Part shown: in pieces, positions 50,408 through 59,506 of the stretch
Layout: each line of letters begins with the position of its first letter
Position numbering within the stretch: position 1 is the first letter of the stretch
Assembly: GCA_910579465.1 (NCBI GenBank)
Contig: CAJTUB010000008.1
Location: 62,001-126,000 of the forward strand
Length of the DNA: 64,000 nt
DNA from: an uncultured Lachnospiraceae bacterium
Lineage (GTDB): Bacteria > Bacillota > Clostridia > Lachnospirales > Lachnospiraceae
Direction: 5' to 3'
Translations under genes and position numbers: made by a program
The notes under the pieces: model-generated
The model's input: only the letters and a program-made list of their open reading frames with translations
Told to the model about the DNA's origin: nothing
Database searches by the model: none

Positions 50408-52240
50408 ATGAAGAGATATTCCTTGTTTGGAAATGTCAGGTATATGTATCAGACTTTATTTAAAAAATGTGGCTGGATGCGCCTGGGTGTACTCGGAACG
50501 ATAGTGACTCATCTGGGAGGAAGGATTTTGCAGACCGTAACACTTTCCGCGATTGTAGCAAGTATTACGAATTACGGAACTGAGAGACATTTACTGATGG
50601 TAATCAGCGGAATATTGCTATTGTATCTGGTATTTTATTATATGAGCAGATTTATTGACGAATGGAGTTCGTACTATTATGAAAATACCCAGAACAGGGA
50701 ATTTTTAATGCGTCTGGTGAGAAAAAGCCTGAAGGCAGATTATGAGAATGTAGAATCTCCATCCAAGCAGAGGATGCTGTTAAAGGCAACTCATGCCGTA
50801 CATATGTATCGCAAGGGAGTGAATCAGATGTATGCCCATGCACCATATGTGATTTCCAATATTCTCGGGATTGTACTGTATGCGTTGACCATTTCTTTTA
50901 TTGACTATCGTATTTTGTTTATGATTGTCGGGATGTTTGTGGTAAGCACGGTGTTAGATAGCTATACCCGGAAATATATTGCGAATACAATGGATGAGCA
51001 GTACCGTATCTGGGGCCGTTTTTTCTATTTGAAGCAGCAGACTACGTCAGTGCCGAACGGAAAAGATATCCGGATTTACAATATGGCGGATTGGTTTAAA
51101 AGAGGATTTGACCGACTGGTAGGAAAGAATAGGGAATTGATTGCCGGAAGATTAAACAGGGCATATGTGTCAAAGGCTGCGGCAACGATTCTTGTGGCAG
51201 CGAGGGATATCCTTGCCTATGTGATTTTAATTACGCAGGTAACTGAGGGAAGAATTTCGATTGCCGAATTTACCCTGGGGTTAAGTGTTATAACAGGGCT
51301 ATCCGGATGGTTAACCGGTATCCGTTATGAGATCGGGCAGCTGTTAGAAGGAAATCACATGTTGTGCCAGTATCGTAAGATGATTGATTATCCGAATACC
51401 TTTCTGAGAGAGGACGGGAAATGCGTTCCGAAGGAGTGGAAGGAGGGAAAGCTTCCTGAAATAGAGTTCCGGCATGTGAGTTTTCGTTATGAAGACTGTG
51501 AGAATGATATCTTAAAGGATGTAAGCTTTACCATAAGACCGGGGGAGAGGATTGCGCTGGTAGGACATAACGGAGCCGGAAAAACGACGCTTGTAAAGCT
51601 TTTATGTGGTTTTTATCATCCCACGGGCGGAGAAATTTTAATCGGCGGCTGTCCTCTGGAGGAATTAAATCTCAATGAATATCAGGATTTACTGGCAACT
51701 ATCTTTCAGGATGTAACTACGTTTCCGGTATCCATTGCCAATAATATTTCCGGGAAGACAGACGAGGAGACGGATTTTGCCAAGGTCCGGAATTGTTTGG
51801 AACGTGCAGGATTGTGGAATGATGTAGAGGCCTTGGATAAGAAAGAATTAACGAGTATTTCCCAGACACTGGACCCGGAAGGGATTCAGCTTTCCGGCGG
51901 AATGGTGCAAAAGCTGATGCTTGCCAGATGCATTTATAAAGATGCCCCGGTGCTTATTCTGGATGAGCCTACGGCGGCCCTGGACCCTATTGCGGAAAGC
52001 CGGATGTATCAGGAATATGACAAGATAACAAAGAATAAATCCGCACTGTTTATTTCTCACAGGCTGGCCAGCACAAAGTTTTGTGACAGGATTTTGTTTA
52101 TGGAGCAGGGGCGTATCTTAGAGGACGGGACTCACGAGGAATTGCTGGAAAAGGAAGGAAAGTATGCGGAGATGTTTGCAGTCCAGAGTGAGTATTATAA
52201 AGAAGGAGGCAGGGTAGACAATGAAGAAATATTTGTGTGA
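50408..52240 (+). CDS. ABC exporter half-transporter 1
   Basis: 610 residues: type I exporter membrane domain with about six helices (1-330), then an ATPase domain with Walker A GHNGAGKT (386-393), a Q loop in FQDVTTFP, signature LSGGMVQKL, Walker B VLILDEPTAALDP and H loop ISHRLAS. The LSGGM signature is slightly atypical. There is no N-terminal peptidase domain (no C39), so it is not a leader-cleaving exporter. It overlaps the second half-transporter by 20 bases; the two likely form a heterodimer. Peptide or lipid cargo is possible. AAAGGAGAAAATT precedes ATG. Confidence 0.88.
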   Translation: MKRYSLFGNVRYMYQTLFKKCGWMRLGVLGTIVTHLGGRILQTVTLSAIVASITNYGTERHLLMVISGILLLYLVFYYMSRFIDEWSSYYYENTQNREFLMRLVRKSLKADYENVESPSKQRMLLKATHAVHMYRKGVNQMYAHAPYVISNILGIVLYALTISFIDYRILFMIVGMFVVSTVLDSYTRKYIANTMDEQYRIWGRFFYLKQQTTSVPNGKDIRIYNMADWFKRGFDRLVGKNRELIAGRLNRAYVSKAAATILVAARDILAYVILITQVTEGRISIAEFTLGLSVITGLSGWLTGIRYEIGQLLEGNHMLCQYRKMIDYPNTFLREDGKCVPKEWKEGKLPEIEFRHVSFRYEDCENDILKDVSFTIRPGERIALVGHNGAGKTTLVKLLCGFYHPTGGEILIGGCPLEELNLNEYQDLLATIFQDVTTFPVSIANNISGKTDEETDFAKVRNCLERAGLWNDVEALDKKELTSISQTLDPEGIQLSGGMVQKLMLARCIYKDAPVLILDEPTAALDPIAESRMYQEYDKITKNKSALFISHRLASTKFCDRILFMEQGRILEDGTHEELLEKEGKYAEMFAVQSEYYKEGGRVDNEEIFV

Positions 52241-54065
52241 AGTAAAAAAGAATCTTGCTTATATTCATAAGCTTTCTCCATCTTATCTTATAATCAGCAT
52301 TTCACATATGATTTTAAAGAGGGCGGAACTGTTTATCACTATAATTCTCAGTGCCAGAATCATAGATATGATTTTGGAGGGGAAAGAGAAAACAGACATT
52401 TACAAGGTGGCACTTTTTATGGTGGGAAGTGTTCTTGTAAGCAGTCTTATTGAACATGCGTTAGAGCATATGATGGAAATCAGATGGAATCTGGTTTCTA
52501 ACCGGAAAAACAGGGATATCGGATATAAGGCGATGCAGCTCGACTATGAAATTCTGGAAAGAAACAGTACCATGGAGCTGATTTCCAAGGCAGACAGCAA
52601 CACGGATGCTATGGAAGGAATGGGAGGATATCTTCAAAATGTAGTAAATTTGCTGGGCGCCTTTCTTTCCTGCGTGGCTGCGCTGGTTACGATGAGCGGC
52701 CTGCTAACGACTTCCGATACGACGGGAGAGGGCGTGTTATATTCCTTTTTGAATTCAAATATAAGCTATGTAATGCTATTGCTGCTCGTATGCGCCAGCA
52801 TAGTCATAAATAGCAGATGCCAGGAAAAGCGGGGGAAAATACAGTATGAAAGTTCTCAGGCACAGATCTTAAGCGGAAGAATTTATTGGTTGTTTTTCAA
52901 TTTGATTAGTGATTATCCGCTAGGAAAGGATATCCGGATTTTTAAGATGCAGGATATGATTGAGAAAAAAGGCTCACGGGAACGAGACAAGATTGAGCAG
53001 GTGCAGAAAAAAGCAATCAGGGCCGGTCTGAAAATTTCCTTAGGCGAACTTCTTTCACAGAATCTCTTTGTTTTTGCTGCGAACTTTTTTGTGGGTATGA
53101 AAGCGGTATACGGCATGATTAGTGTGGGTGATGTGGCAATGTACAGCGGAGCAATTATTTTTTTCCAGAATGAAATCAGTAATCTGTTCAGAATCTGGAT
53201 TGGACTTAAGATGCACAGTACCTACCTGAAAAGCTATTCAGAATTGATGGAGATTCCAAATGAAAAGTATAAAGGAACTATTCCGGTGGAGCAGCGTCTG
53301 GACCATGAATATGAGCTGGAGTTTAAAAATGTTTCTTTTCACTATCCGAACAGTGACAGAATGATTTTAAAGAACATTTCCTTCCGGTTAAAAACCGGAA
53401 AGAAGCTGGCGATTGTGGGTGCAAACGGAGCAGGAAAAACAACCTTTATCAAGCTTTTGTGCAGACTTTACGACCCGACCGGGGGAGAGATTCTGTTAAA
53501 CGGCATTGATATCCGTAAATATGATTACGACGAATATATCCGGTTGTTTTCTATTGTATTTCAGGACTACAAGATATTTTCTTTTTCCGTGGCGGAAAAT
53601 GTGGCGGTGGGACCGGAGTATGACAGTGAACGGGTAAAGGAGTGCCTTAAGGAAGCCGGAATCTATGAGCGTGTCAGTCGGATGAAGCACGGGATAGAAA
53701 GCAGACTGTTAAAGGACCAGCAGGACGGAGACGAAGAAGGAATTGAGATTTCCGGAGGCGAGAAGCAGAAAATAGCATTGGCGCGTGCTTTGTACCGGGA
53801 TGCCCCGGTTGTTATACTGGATGAGCCTACCAGTGCATTGGACCCTTTGGCGGAACAGGATATTTACCGGAGGTTTAATGATATGGTTTCCAGCAAAACC
53901 GCAATTTTCATTTCCCACCGGATGAGCAGCTGTAAGTTTTGTGATGAAATCGTAGTATTTGATGATGGTGAGATTGTGGAAAACGGAAGCCACGAAGAAC
54001 TGGTATCGGATGCCGACGGAATATATCACAGGATGTGGGAAGCACAGGCACAGTATTATATGTAA
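52221..54065 (+). CDS. ABC exporter half-transporter 2
   Basis: 614 residues: membrane domain with about six helices (1-345), ATPase with Walker A GANGAGKT (400-407), FQDYKIFSF, signature ISGGEKQKI, Walker B VVILDEPTSALDP, H loop ISHRMSS. Both ATP sites look able to work. It starts 20 bases inside the end of the first half-transporter, behind AAGGAGGCAGG, so equal amounts are made. The membrane domains of the two differ strongly, as in heterodimeric exporters. No substrate gene is seen next to them. Confidence 0.88.
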   Translation: MKKYLCEVKKNLAYIHKLSPSYLIISISHMILKRAELFITIILSARIIDMILEGKEKTDIYKVALFMVGSVLVSSLIEHALEHMMEIRWNLVSNRKNRDIGYKAMQLDYEILERNSTMELISKADSNTDAMEGMGGYLQNVVNLLGAFLSCVAALVTMSGLLTTSDTTGEGVLYSFLNSNISYVMLLLLVCASIVINSRCQEKRGKIQYESSQAQILSGRIYWLFFNLISDYPLGKDIRIFKMQDMIEKKGSRERDKIEQVQKKAIRAGLKISLGELLSQNLFVFAANFFVGMKAVYGMISVGDVAMYSGAIIFFQNEISNLFRIWIGLKMHSTYLKSYSELMEIPNEKYKGTIPVEQRLDHEYELEFKNVSFHYPNSDRMILKNISFRLKTGKKLAIVGANGAGKTTFIKLLCRLYDPTGGEILLNGIDIRKYDYDEYIRLFSIVFQDYKIFSFSVAENVAVGPEYDSERVKECLKEAGIYERVSRMKHGIESRLLKDQQDGDEEGIEISGGEKQKIALARALYRDAPVVILDEPTSALDPLAEQDIYRRFNDMVSSKTAIFISHRMSSCKFCDEIVVFDDGEIVENGSHEELVSDADGIYHRMWEAQAQYYM

Positions 54066-54070
54066 CATGG

Positions 54071-54099
54071 AATGCGGAAAGCGGAATGCTTTCCGCATT
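54071..54099 (+). terminator. Hairpin after the ABC pair
   Basis: AATGCGGAAAGC (54071-54082) pairs perfectly with GCTTTCCGCATT (54088-54099). There is no T tract. Its right arm overlaps the TTGACA box of the cls promoter. Confidence 0.6.
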
Positions 54100-54126
54100 G
54101 ACAAATCAGGAAGAATTAGGTATAGT
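54098..54126 (+). promoter_or_regulatory. Sigma-A promoter of cls
   Basis: A perfect TTGACA (54098-54103), 17 bases, TATAGT (54121-54126), 58 bases before cls. Confidence 0.8.
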
Positions 54127-54149
54127 GTATAAAGGAGAGATTTAGATTT

Positions 54150-54197
54150 ATGCTTTTCATGGGGGAGAAGCAAGGAGAAACAGATGAAGATTCTTGA
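54150..54197 (+). CDS. Possible 15-residue leader peptide overlapping the cls start
   Basis: ATG 54150 reads MLFMGEKQGETDEDS and stops at TGA 54195-54197, 11 bases past the cls ATG (54184). It has its own strong site AAAGGAGAG (54131-54139) at 10 bases, while cls has CAAGGAG inside it. The arrangement fits translational coupling of cls, but such short frames can be chance. Confidence 0.35.
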   Translation: MLFMGEKQGETDEDS

Positions 54198-55746
54198 TAC
54201 TTTAAAAAAGCTGCTGAAAAAGATTTTGAAAAAGGTATTGCACCGGGTTGTGATTGTAGGGCTTTTGCTTGCATTGCAGATTGGCTGGCTGGCGCTTTAT
54301 CTGACCCAGATGGCAGAGTATTCTCCTGTTATTTCAATCATCCTGAATGTACTCAGCTTTCTGGCGGTGCTTGCGGTTGTCAATGCAAGGGACAATCCTT
54401 CGTATAAGCTTGCGTGGGTCATTGCGATTCTGGTATTTCCGCTGTTCGGCGGCACGATGTATCTGCTGTTTTCCGGCTGGCTTCCGTCAAAGGCGCTCCG
54501 GAAGAAGCTGAGCCGTGCGGAGAAGCAGCTCCTTCCCTTTATCAAGCAGGATGAGGATGTGTTTCATCATCTGGAGGATTTAGACAAGGCTGCGGCAGGA
54601 CAGGCCCGGTACATTAAAGATTATGCAAAGTTCCCGGTCTGGAACGACAGTACGGCGACTTACTTCCGGAGCGGAGAGGAAAATTTCCCGGTGCTGCTGG
54701 AGGAGCTCAGAAAAGCGGAGCATTTTATTTTTTTGGAATATTTTATTGTAGAAGCCGGAGAAATGTGGGACACCATTCTCGAAATATTGAAAGAGAAGGC
54801 TGCGGCAGGCGTAGACGTCCGTATGATTTATGACGACCTCGGCTCCATTTTTGTACTGCCATATCAGTATTACCGCACGCTGGAGCAGTACGGGATTCAT
54901 TGTGAAGCCTTTAATAAGTTTATTCCGATTTTTTCCCTGGTAATGAACAACCGCGACCACCGGAAGATTTTAGTTGTCGACGGGCATACTGCATTTACCG
55001 GGGGCATCAATCTGGCAGATGAATATATTAATAAAAAAGAGAAATGCGGATATTGGAAGGATACCGGTATTATGGTGCGGGGAGAGGCAGCTGTCAATCT
55101 GACAGCAATGTTTCTGACGGTCTGGAATGCGGTCCGTCCGACCGATACGAATTTTTCGAAGCTGCTTCCGCACGCTTACCACGCCGGTATTTTTAAAGGG
55201 GACGGTTATATCCAGCCGTATGGGGATTCTCCGTTAGATAAGGAAACTGTCGGCGAGAACGTATATCTGAATATGATTGCAGCGGCGCGGGAGTATCTGT
55301 ATATTTTTACGCCATACCTGATTGTTGATAATGAGATGATGACGGCGCTCTGTCTTGCCGCAAAGCGGGGTGTGGATGTCCGGATTGTAACGCCCGGCAA
55401 GCCTGACAAGAAGATGGTATTCTGGCTGACGCAGTCCTATTATCCCCAGCTGATTGAAAGCGGGGTAAAGGTGTACCGGTATCTGCCGGGCTTTATCCAT
55501 GCAAAGGTGTTTGTGTGTGATGATATTTATGCAACGGTAGGAACGATTAACCTGGATTACCGGAGCCTGTACCTGCACTTTGAATGCGGTGTATTCTTAA
55601 GCCATTGCAGCGAAATTGAAAAAATCAAGGCAGATGCAGTTGAGACAATAGGGCAGAGCAGGTTAATTACAAGAGAGATGGCACGCAAGAAGCTGCCGGT
55701 GCGTCTGGCGCAGGTGGTGCTCCGCGTGTTTGCGCCGTTGCTGTAA
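54184..55746 (+). CDS. cls: Cardiolipin synthase
   Basis: 520 residues. Two N-terminal transmembrane helices after a basic start (about 20-60), PLDc_N segment, then two phospholipase D motifs: His259, Lys261, Asp266 (DHRKILVVD) and His439, Lys441, Asp446 (IHAKVFVCDD) followed by NLDYRS. It joins two phosphatidylglycerols to cardiolipin at the membrane. pgsA, which makes the precursor of phosphatidylglycerol, lies 2.3 kb downstream. Confidence 0.94.
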   Translation: MKILDTLKKLLKKILKKVLHRVVIVGLLLALQIGWLALYLTQMAEYSPVISIILNVLSFLAVLAVVNARDNPSYKLAWVIAILVFPLFGGTMYLLFSGWLPSKALRKKLSRAEKQLLPFIKQDEDVFHHLEDLDKAAAGQARYIKDYAKFPVWNDSTATYFRSGEENFPVLLEELRKAEHFIFLEYFIVEAGEMWDTILEILKEKAAAGVDVRMIYDDLGSIFVLPYQYYRTLEQYGIHCEAFNKFIPIFSLVMNNRDHRKILVVDGHTAFTGGINLADEYINKKEKCGYWKDTGIMVRGEAAVNLTAMFLTVWNAVRPTDTNFSKLLPHAYHAGIFKGDGYIQPYGDSPLDKETVGENVYLNMIAAAREYLYIFTPYLIVDNEMMTALCLAAKRGVDVRIVTPGKPDKKMVFWLTQSYYPQLIESGVKVYRYLPGFIHAKVFVCDDIYATVGTINLDYRSLYLHFECGVFLSHCSEIEKIKADAVETIGQSRLITREMARKKLPVRLAQVVLRVFAPLL

Positions 55747-55803
55747 GGGAGCGGCGTTCTTAAAAGAAAATGAAAAGAAAACAGAAAAACGGAGGAATAT
55801 TTT

Positions 55804-56649
55804 ATGGCGATTCGGATTGATGGAAAGGCAATTTCCGCACAGATAAAAGAGGAACTGAAGGAGCAGGCGGAGGTATACAAAAAGCAGGGGACCGAGATTA
55901 CCCTTGCGGTCATCCAGGTCGGAAATGACCCGGCCTCGACGGTTTATGTCGGCAATAAGAAAAAGGCCTGCGAATATATCGGAATCCGTTCGCTTTCCTA
56001 TGAACTGCCGGAGGAGACCACGCAGAAGGAGCTGTTGGATTTAATCGGGGAGCTGAACGGGCGGAACGATGTAAACGGGATTCTGGTGCAGCTTCCGCTT
56101 CCGGCACACTTCAACGAGGAAGAGGTACTGCTTGCAATTTCTCCGTTAAAGGATGTAGACGGCTTCCATCCGGTCAACGTAGGAAACTTAAGTATCGGAA
56201 GAAAGGGCTTTGTCTCCTGCACACCGGCAGGGGTCATCGAGCTGTTGAAGCGCACCGGGATTGCAATCGAAGGAAAAGAATGCGTTATTCTTGGCAGAAG
56301 CAATATTGTCGGGAAGCCGATGTCGATGTTAATGCTCCGTGAGAATGCGACAGTAACGGTGTGCCATTCGAGGACGAAGAACCTGAAGGAGATTACAAAG
56401 CGTGCGGATATCCTGATTGTGGCAATCGGCAAGCCGCGTTTCGTTACTGCGGACTATGTGAAGGAGGGGGCTGCGGTCATCGACGTGGGAATCCACCGCG
56501 GCGCGGACGGAAAGCTTTGCGGCGATGTGGCATTTGCGGAGGTGGAGCCGGTAGCCGGAGCGATTACCCCGGTGCCGGGCGGCGTAGGGCCGATGACGAT
56601 TGCGATGCTGATGAAGAACTGTATGGAGAGTGTTATGCTGCAGAAGTAA
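55804..56649 (+). CDS. folD: Bifunctional methylenetetrahydrofolate dehydrogenase/cyclohydrolase
   Basis: 281 residues. NAD(P)-dependent oxidation of 5,10-methylene-THF and hydrolysis to 10-formyl-THF. Signatures: VYVGNKKKACEYIGI with the catalytic Lys, VQLPLPAHF, PVNVGNLSIG, VILGRSNIVGKPMSMLMLRE, and PVPGGVGPMTIAML. AACGGAGGAAT precedes ATG. A shared transcript with rimO is likely (33-base gap). Confidence 0.97.
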   Translation: MAIRIDGKAISAQIKEELKEQAEVYKKQGTEITLAVIQVGNDPASTVYVGNKKKACEYIGIRSLSYELPEETTQKELLDLIGELNGRNDVNGILVQLPLPAHFNEEEVLLAISPLKDVDGFHPVNVGNLSIGRKGFVSCTPAGVIELLKRTGIAIEGKECVILGRSNIVGKPMSMLMLRENATVTVCHSRTKNLKEITKRADILIVAIGKPRFVTADYVKEGAAVIDVGIHRGADGKLCGDVAFAEVEPVAGAITPVPGGVGPMTIAMLMKNCMESVMLQK

Positions 56650-56682
56650 AGGCACAAAAGGAAAGACATAGGAAGGGACAGT

Positions 56683-58020
56683 ATGCGCGTTTATTTTATT
56701 TCACTTGGCTGTGACAAGAATCTGGTTGACAGTGAGTATATGCTGGGGCTTCTGAAGGAGGCGGGGCATACGCTTACCGATGAGGAGGCGGAAGCAGAGG
56801 CGATTGTTGTAAATACCTGCTGCTTTATTCACGATGCCAAAGAAGAGAGTATTGAGGCGGTTCTGGAGGCAGCCGGGTACAAGGAAGCCGGGAAATGCCG
56901 TGTGCTTCTGGTGACGGGCTGTCTGGCGGAGCGCTACCGCAGCGAGATTATGACGGAGATTCCGGAGGTAGACGCCGTACTTGGCACCGCTTCGTTTGAT
57001 GAGATTGCGGCTGCCCTGCAAAGGGCAGAGCAGGGAGAGAAGTCCGAGGTTTACAAGGAGCTTTCCTATCTGCCGCTGCCGGCGGCAAAGCGTGTGAATA
57101 CGACCTGCGGCTATACGGCATATCTGAAAATCGGAGATGGCTGTGAGAAGTATTGTACGTACTGTATTATTCCGTCTATCCGTGGAAAATACCGCAGTGT
57201 TCCGATGGAACGGCTTTTGGAAGAGGCAGGGCAGTTAGCAAAGGACGGTGCGCGGGAGCTGATCCTGGTTGCACAGGAAACGACCCTGTACGGAGTGGAT
57301 TTGTACGGGAGGAAGATGCTGCCGGAGCTTTTACGGGGGCTTTGTACCATAGAAGGAATTGAATGGATTCGTTTGTTGTACTGTTATCCGGAGGAAATTA
57401 CCGAAGAGCTGATTACGGTAATGAAGGAAGAGCCGAAAATCTGCCGTTACCTGGACCTGCCGGTCCAGCATGCTGCCGATACGGTACTCCGGCGTATGGG
57501 GCGCCGTACCAGTAAGAAGGAGCTGACGGCGTTAATCCGGAAGCTGCGGAAGGAGCTGCCGGGGATTGTGCTCCGGACCTCCCTGATTACGGGGTTTCCG
57601 GGAGAAACAAAGGAAGAGCACGAGGAGCTTCTTGCATTTGTGGAGAAGATGCGGTTTGACCGTCTGGGCGTGTTTCTGTATTCCAAAGAAGAAAATACGC
57701 CTGCAGCTAAAATGAAGGGGCAGGTGCCGGCAAAGGAAAAGCGCCGCCGACGGAAGGAGCTTATGGAGCTGCAGCAGGAAATTGCGTTTGAAAATGCCAG
57801 GAAATGTATCGGTAAGCGTTATATGGCATTGATTGAGGGAAAACTCCAGCAGGAGAACGTGTATCTGGCACGGACCTATATGGATGCGCCGAACATTGAC
57901 GGGGAGCTGTTTGTGGAGTCAGAGGAGCATTATGAATCGGGAGAGTTTGTAAGGGTCAGGGTAACAGGAGCCAGGGGATATGACCTTGTGGGAGTGAATA
58001 CAGAAAAGAAGCTGATATAG
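56683..58020 (+). CDS. rimO: Ribosomal protein S12 methylthiotransferase RimO
   Basis: 445 residues. Radical SAM enzyme that methylthiolates Asp in ribosomal protein S12. The N-terminal UPF0004 domain has cysteines at 10, 46 and about 80; the radical SAM cluster is CEKYCTYC (Cys154, 158, 161) followed by IIPSIRGKYRS, typical of RimO rather than MiaB; the C-terminal TRAM domain covers about 375-445. pgsA follows after 9 bases, a pairing common in Firmicutes. Confidence 0.95.
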   Translation: MRVYFISLGCDKNLVDSEYMLGLLKEAGHTLTDEEAEAEAIVVNTCCFIHDAKEESIEAVLEAAGYKEAGKCRVLLVTGCLAERYRSEIMTEIPEVDAVLGTASFDEIAAALQRAEQGEKSEVYKELSYLPLPAAKRVNTTCGYTAYLKIGDGCEKYCTYCIIPSIRGKYRSVPMERLLEEAGQLAKDGARELILVAQETTLYGVDLYGRKMLPELLRGLCTIEGIEWIRLLYCYPEEITEELITVMKEEPKICRYLDLPVQHAADTVLRRMGRRTSKKELTALIRKLRKELPGIVLRTSLITGFPGETKEEHEELLAFVEKMRFDRLGVFLYSKEENTPAAKMKGQVPAKEKRRRRKELMELQQEIAFENARKCIGKRYMALIEGKLQQENVYLARTYMDAPNIDGELFVESEEHYESGEFVRVRVTGARGYDLVGVNTEKKLI

Positions 58021-58029
58021 GAGGCAGTT

Positions 58030-58569
58030 ATGAATTTACCTAATAAGATTACTTTGTTCCGGGTTGTAATGATTCCGGTATTCCTGGTACTTCTGCTTGT
58101 GCCTGGGATTTCTTACGGGAACTACTTTGCAGCAGCGGTTTTTATCATTGCCTGCCTTTCCGATGCGCTTGACGGGTATCTGGCAAGGAAGAATAACCTT
58201 GTCACTAATTTCGGCAAGTTTATGGACCCGCTGGCAGATAAGCTTCTGGTGTGTTCGGCACTGATTTGCTTTGTGGAGCTCTCCTATATGCCGGCATGGG
58301 TTGTGGTTGTCATTATTGCAAGGGAGTTCATTATCAGCGGCTTCCGCCTGATAGCCTCCGACAACGGGGTCGTCATTGCGGCAAGCTACTGGGGAAAGTT
58401 TAAGACGGTGTCACAGATGATTGCCTGCATTCTTCTGATTGTGCAGCTGCCGTTTGACTGGGCAGATATACTGGAGCAGGTTTTCATCTATCTTGCCCTT
58501 GCCCTGACGGTGATTTCACTCTGCGAGTACATTTGGAAGAATAGAAACGTAATTGCGGAGAAAAAATAA
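58030..58569 (+). CDS. pgsA: CDP-diacylglycerol-glycerol-3-phosphate 3-phosphatidyltransferase
   Basis: 179 residues, four to six transmembrane helices. The CDP-alcohol phosphotransferase motif is complete: DALDGYLARKNNLVTNFGKF then MDPLADK. It makes phosphatidylglycerol phosphate, feeding Cls. AGGAGGCAGTT, overlapping the end of rimO, precedes ATG. Confidence 0.95.
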   Translation: MNLPNKITLFRVVMIPVFLVLLLVPGISYGNYFAAAVFIIACLSDALDGYLARKNNLVTNFGKFMDPLADKLLVCSALICFVELSYMPAWVVVVIIAREFIISGFRLIASDNGVVIAASYWGKFKTVSQMIACILLIVQLPFDWADILEQVFIYLALALTVISLCEYIWKNRNVIAEKK

Positions 58570-58623
58570 TACTGTAATTTAATCTTTGGTTTATGGTTTT
58601 ACCATGAAAATGACATACTTCGC

Positions 58624-58632
58624 TGTTATGAT
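58624..58632 (+). promoter_or_regulatory. Possible extended -10 promoter of the lipoprotein gene
   Basis: TGTTATGAT (TGn plus TATGAT at 58627-58632), 63 bases before the start; no good -35 box. Confidence 0.4.
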
Positions 58633-58694
58633 AAACGAGAATCTGGTAAAAAGGAGTGTTTTAGAGGCAGGGAGCATTACAGAAAGGAGCCGTT

Positions 58695-59231
58695 ATGAAA
58701 AGGAAGAGCGGAATAATTCTGGTGACTGTTCTTGTTCTTTGTATGTTTACAGGCTGTAAGAAACCATCTGAAGATAAAGTACCTACAATTACGCCGACAC
58801 CGGACAGCTCCGGGATAGTATCTCCGAAGGTATCGGTCGGGGCCTTTAAAACGTCAGAACTGCCGATTTACACGGTAAGCGGTGATTTTGCCGAGCTTAC
58901 TGCAGTTACCGCACTGGTTCCTGCCGAGGAGGAAATCACGGAAACGGTAGTGTCGGAAGCGGTAGTGGCTGCGTTAGCAGATAATGCAATCTATGTAAAA
59001 GTAAATGACATCATAAAAGAGGATACCGTAGTTGTTGTAGACTTTGACGGTTCAGCGCCGCCGGCGGCAAAGGTGAGTGCAAGCGTCGAAGCTCTGATTC
59101 TCGATGCGTTCGGCCAGAGTATTCTGGATAACGTTACGGAGTGCAGCGGCGTCGGGTTTTCCGTGGACGGGGAGGGCTATGTCTCCGGACATTTTGAATT
59201 TGAGAAAGGTTCTGTCTACATGAGACGTTAA
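58695..59231 (+). CDS. GerMN-domain-like lipoprotein
   Basis: 178 residues. A lipoprotein signal peptide ends in FTGC with Cys21 as the lipidation site, then a Pro/Thr-rich linker (25-45) and a GerMN-like domain (about 65-175: YVKVNDIIKEDTVVVVDFDG, then EALILDAFGQSILDN). GerM-type domains occur in sporulation channel and wall-associated proteins; this protein has only one, so its role may be general envelope function. AGAAAGGAGCC precedes ATG. It appears monocistronic. Confidence 0.7.
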   Translation: MKRKSGIILVTVLVLCMFTGCKKPSEDKVPTITPTPDSSGIVSPKVSVGAFKTSELPIYTVSGDFAELTAVTALVPAEEEITETVVSEAVVAALADNAIYVKVNDIIKEDTVVVVDFDGSAPPAAKVSASVEALILDAFGQSILDNVTECSGVGFSVDGEGYVSGHFEFEKGSVYMRR

Positions 59232-59506
59232 AAGCGTAAGAAAGGAAGCAGCTTTCACGGAGCATTCCTGTTCTTACAAGCGGTGAATTTCTCTTTCCGG
59301 TAAGGGATATCCGCCGCTTTATTTGCGCGAAGGCAAAGTGAGGATAGTGCAATTTGTACTATCCGGGCGCGCCCGTGGGGTCAAATCCCCCGCCCCTCTG
59401 AGGCGGACAAGCGAAAGAGAAGCTAAGTCATGCCCCGTAGCTTTCGCTGCGGGGTATTTGACTTTTCATTGCAGAACTTATTTTTTACATAAAACAGGAG
59501 CAATTT
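59232..59506 (+). repeat. Structured non-coding gap with dispersed repeat head and tRNA-arm-like stretch
   Basis: No gene of its own is convincing. GCGCGAAGGCAAAGTGAG (59326-59343) matches the head of the repeat element at 11367 (GCGTGAAGGCGAAGTGAG) in 16 of 18 positions and is likewise followed by a hairpin, here GGATAGT/ACTATCC (59342-59364). Then GTGGGGTCAAATCCCCC (59375-59391) looks like a tRNA T-arm without the rest of a tRNA, and AGCGAAAG at 59410 pairs with CTTTCGCT at 59441. Confidence 0.5.
59425..59468 (+). terminator. Terminator-like hairpin before the flavoprotein gene
   Basis: AAGTCATGCCCCG (59425-59437) pairs with CGGGGTATTTGACTT (59450-59464) with one bulge, followed by TTCATT. 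The 13-base stem is strong but the T run is short. Confidence 0.6.
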
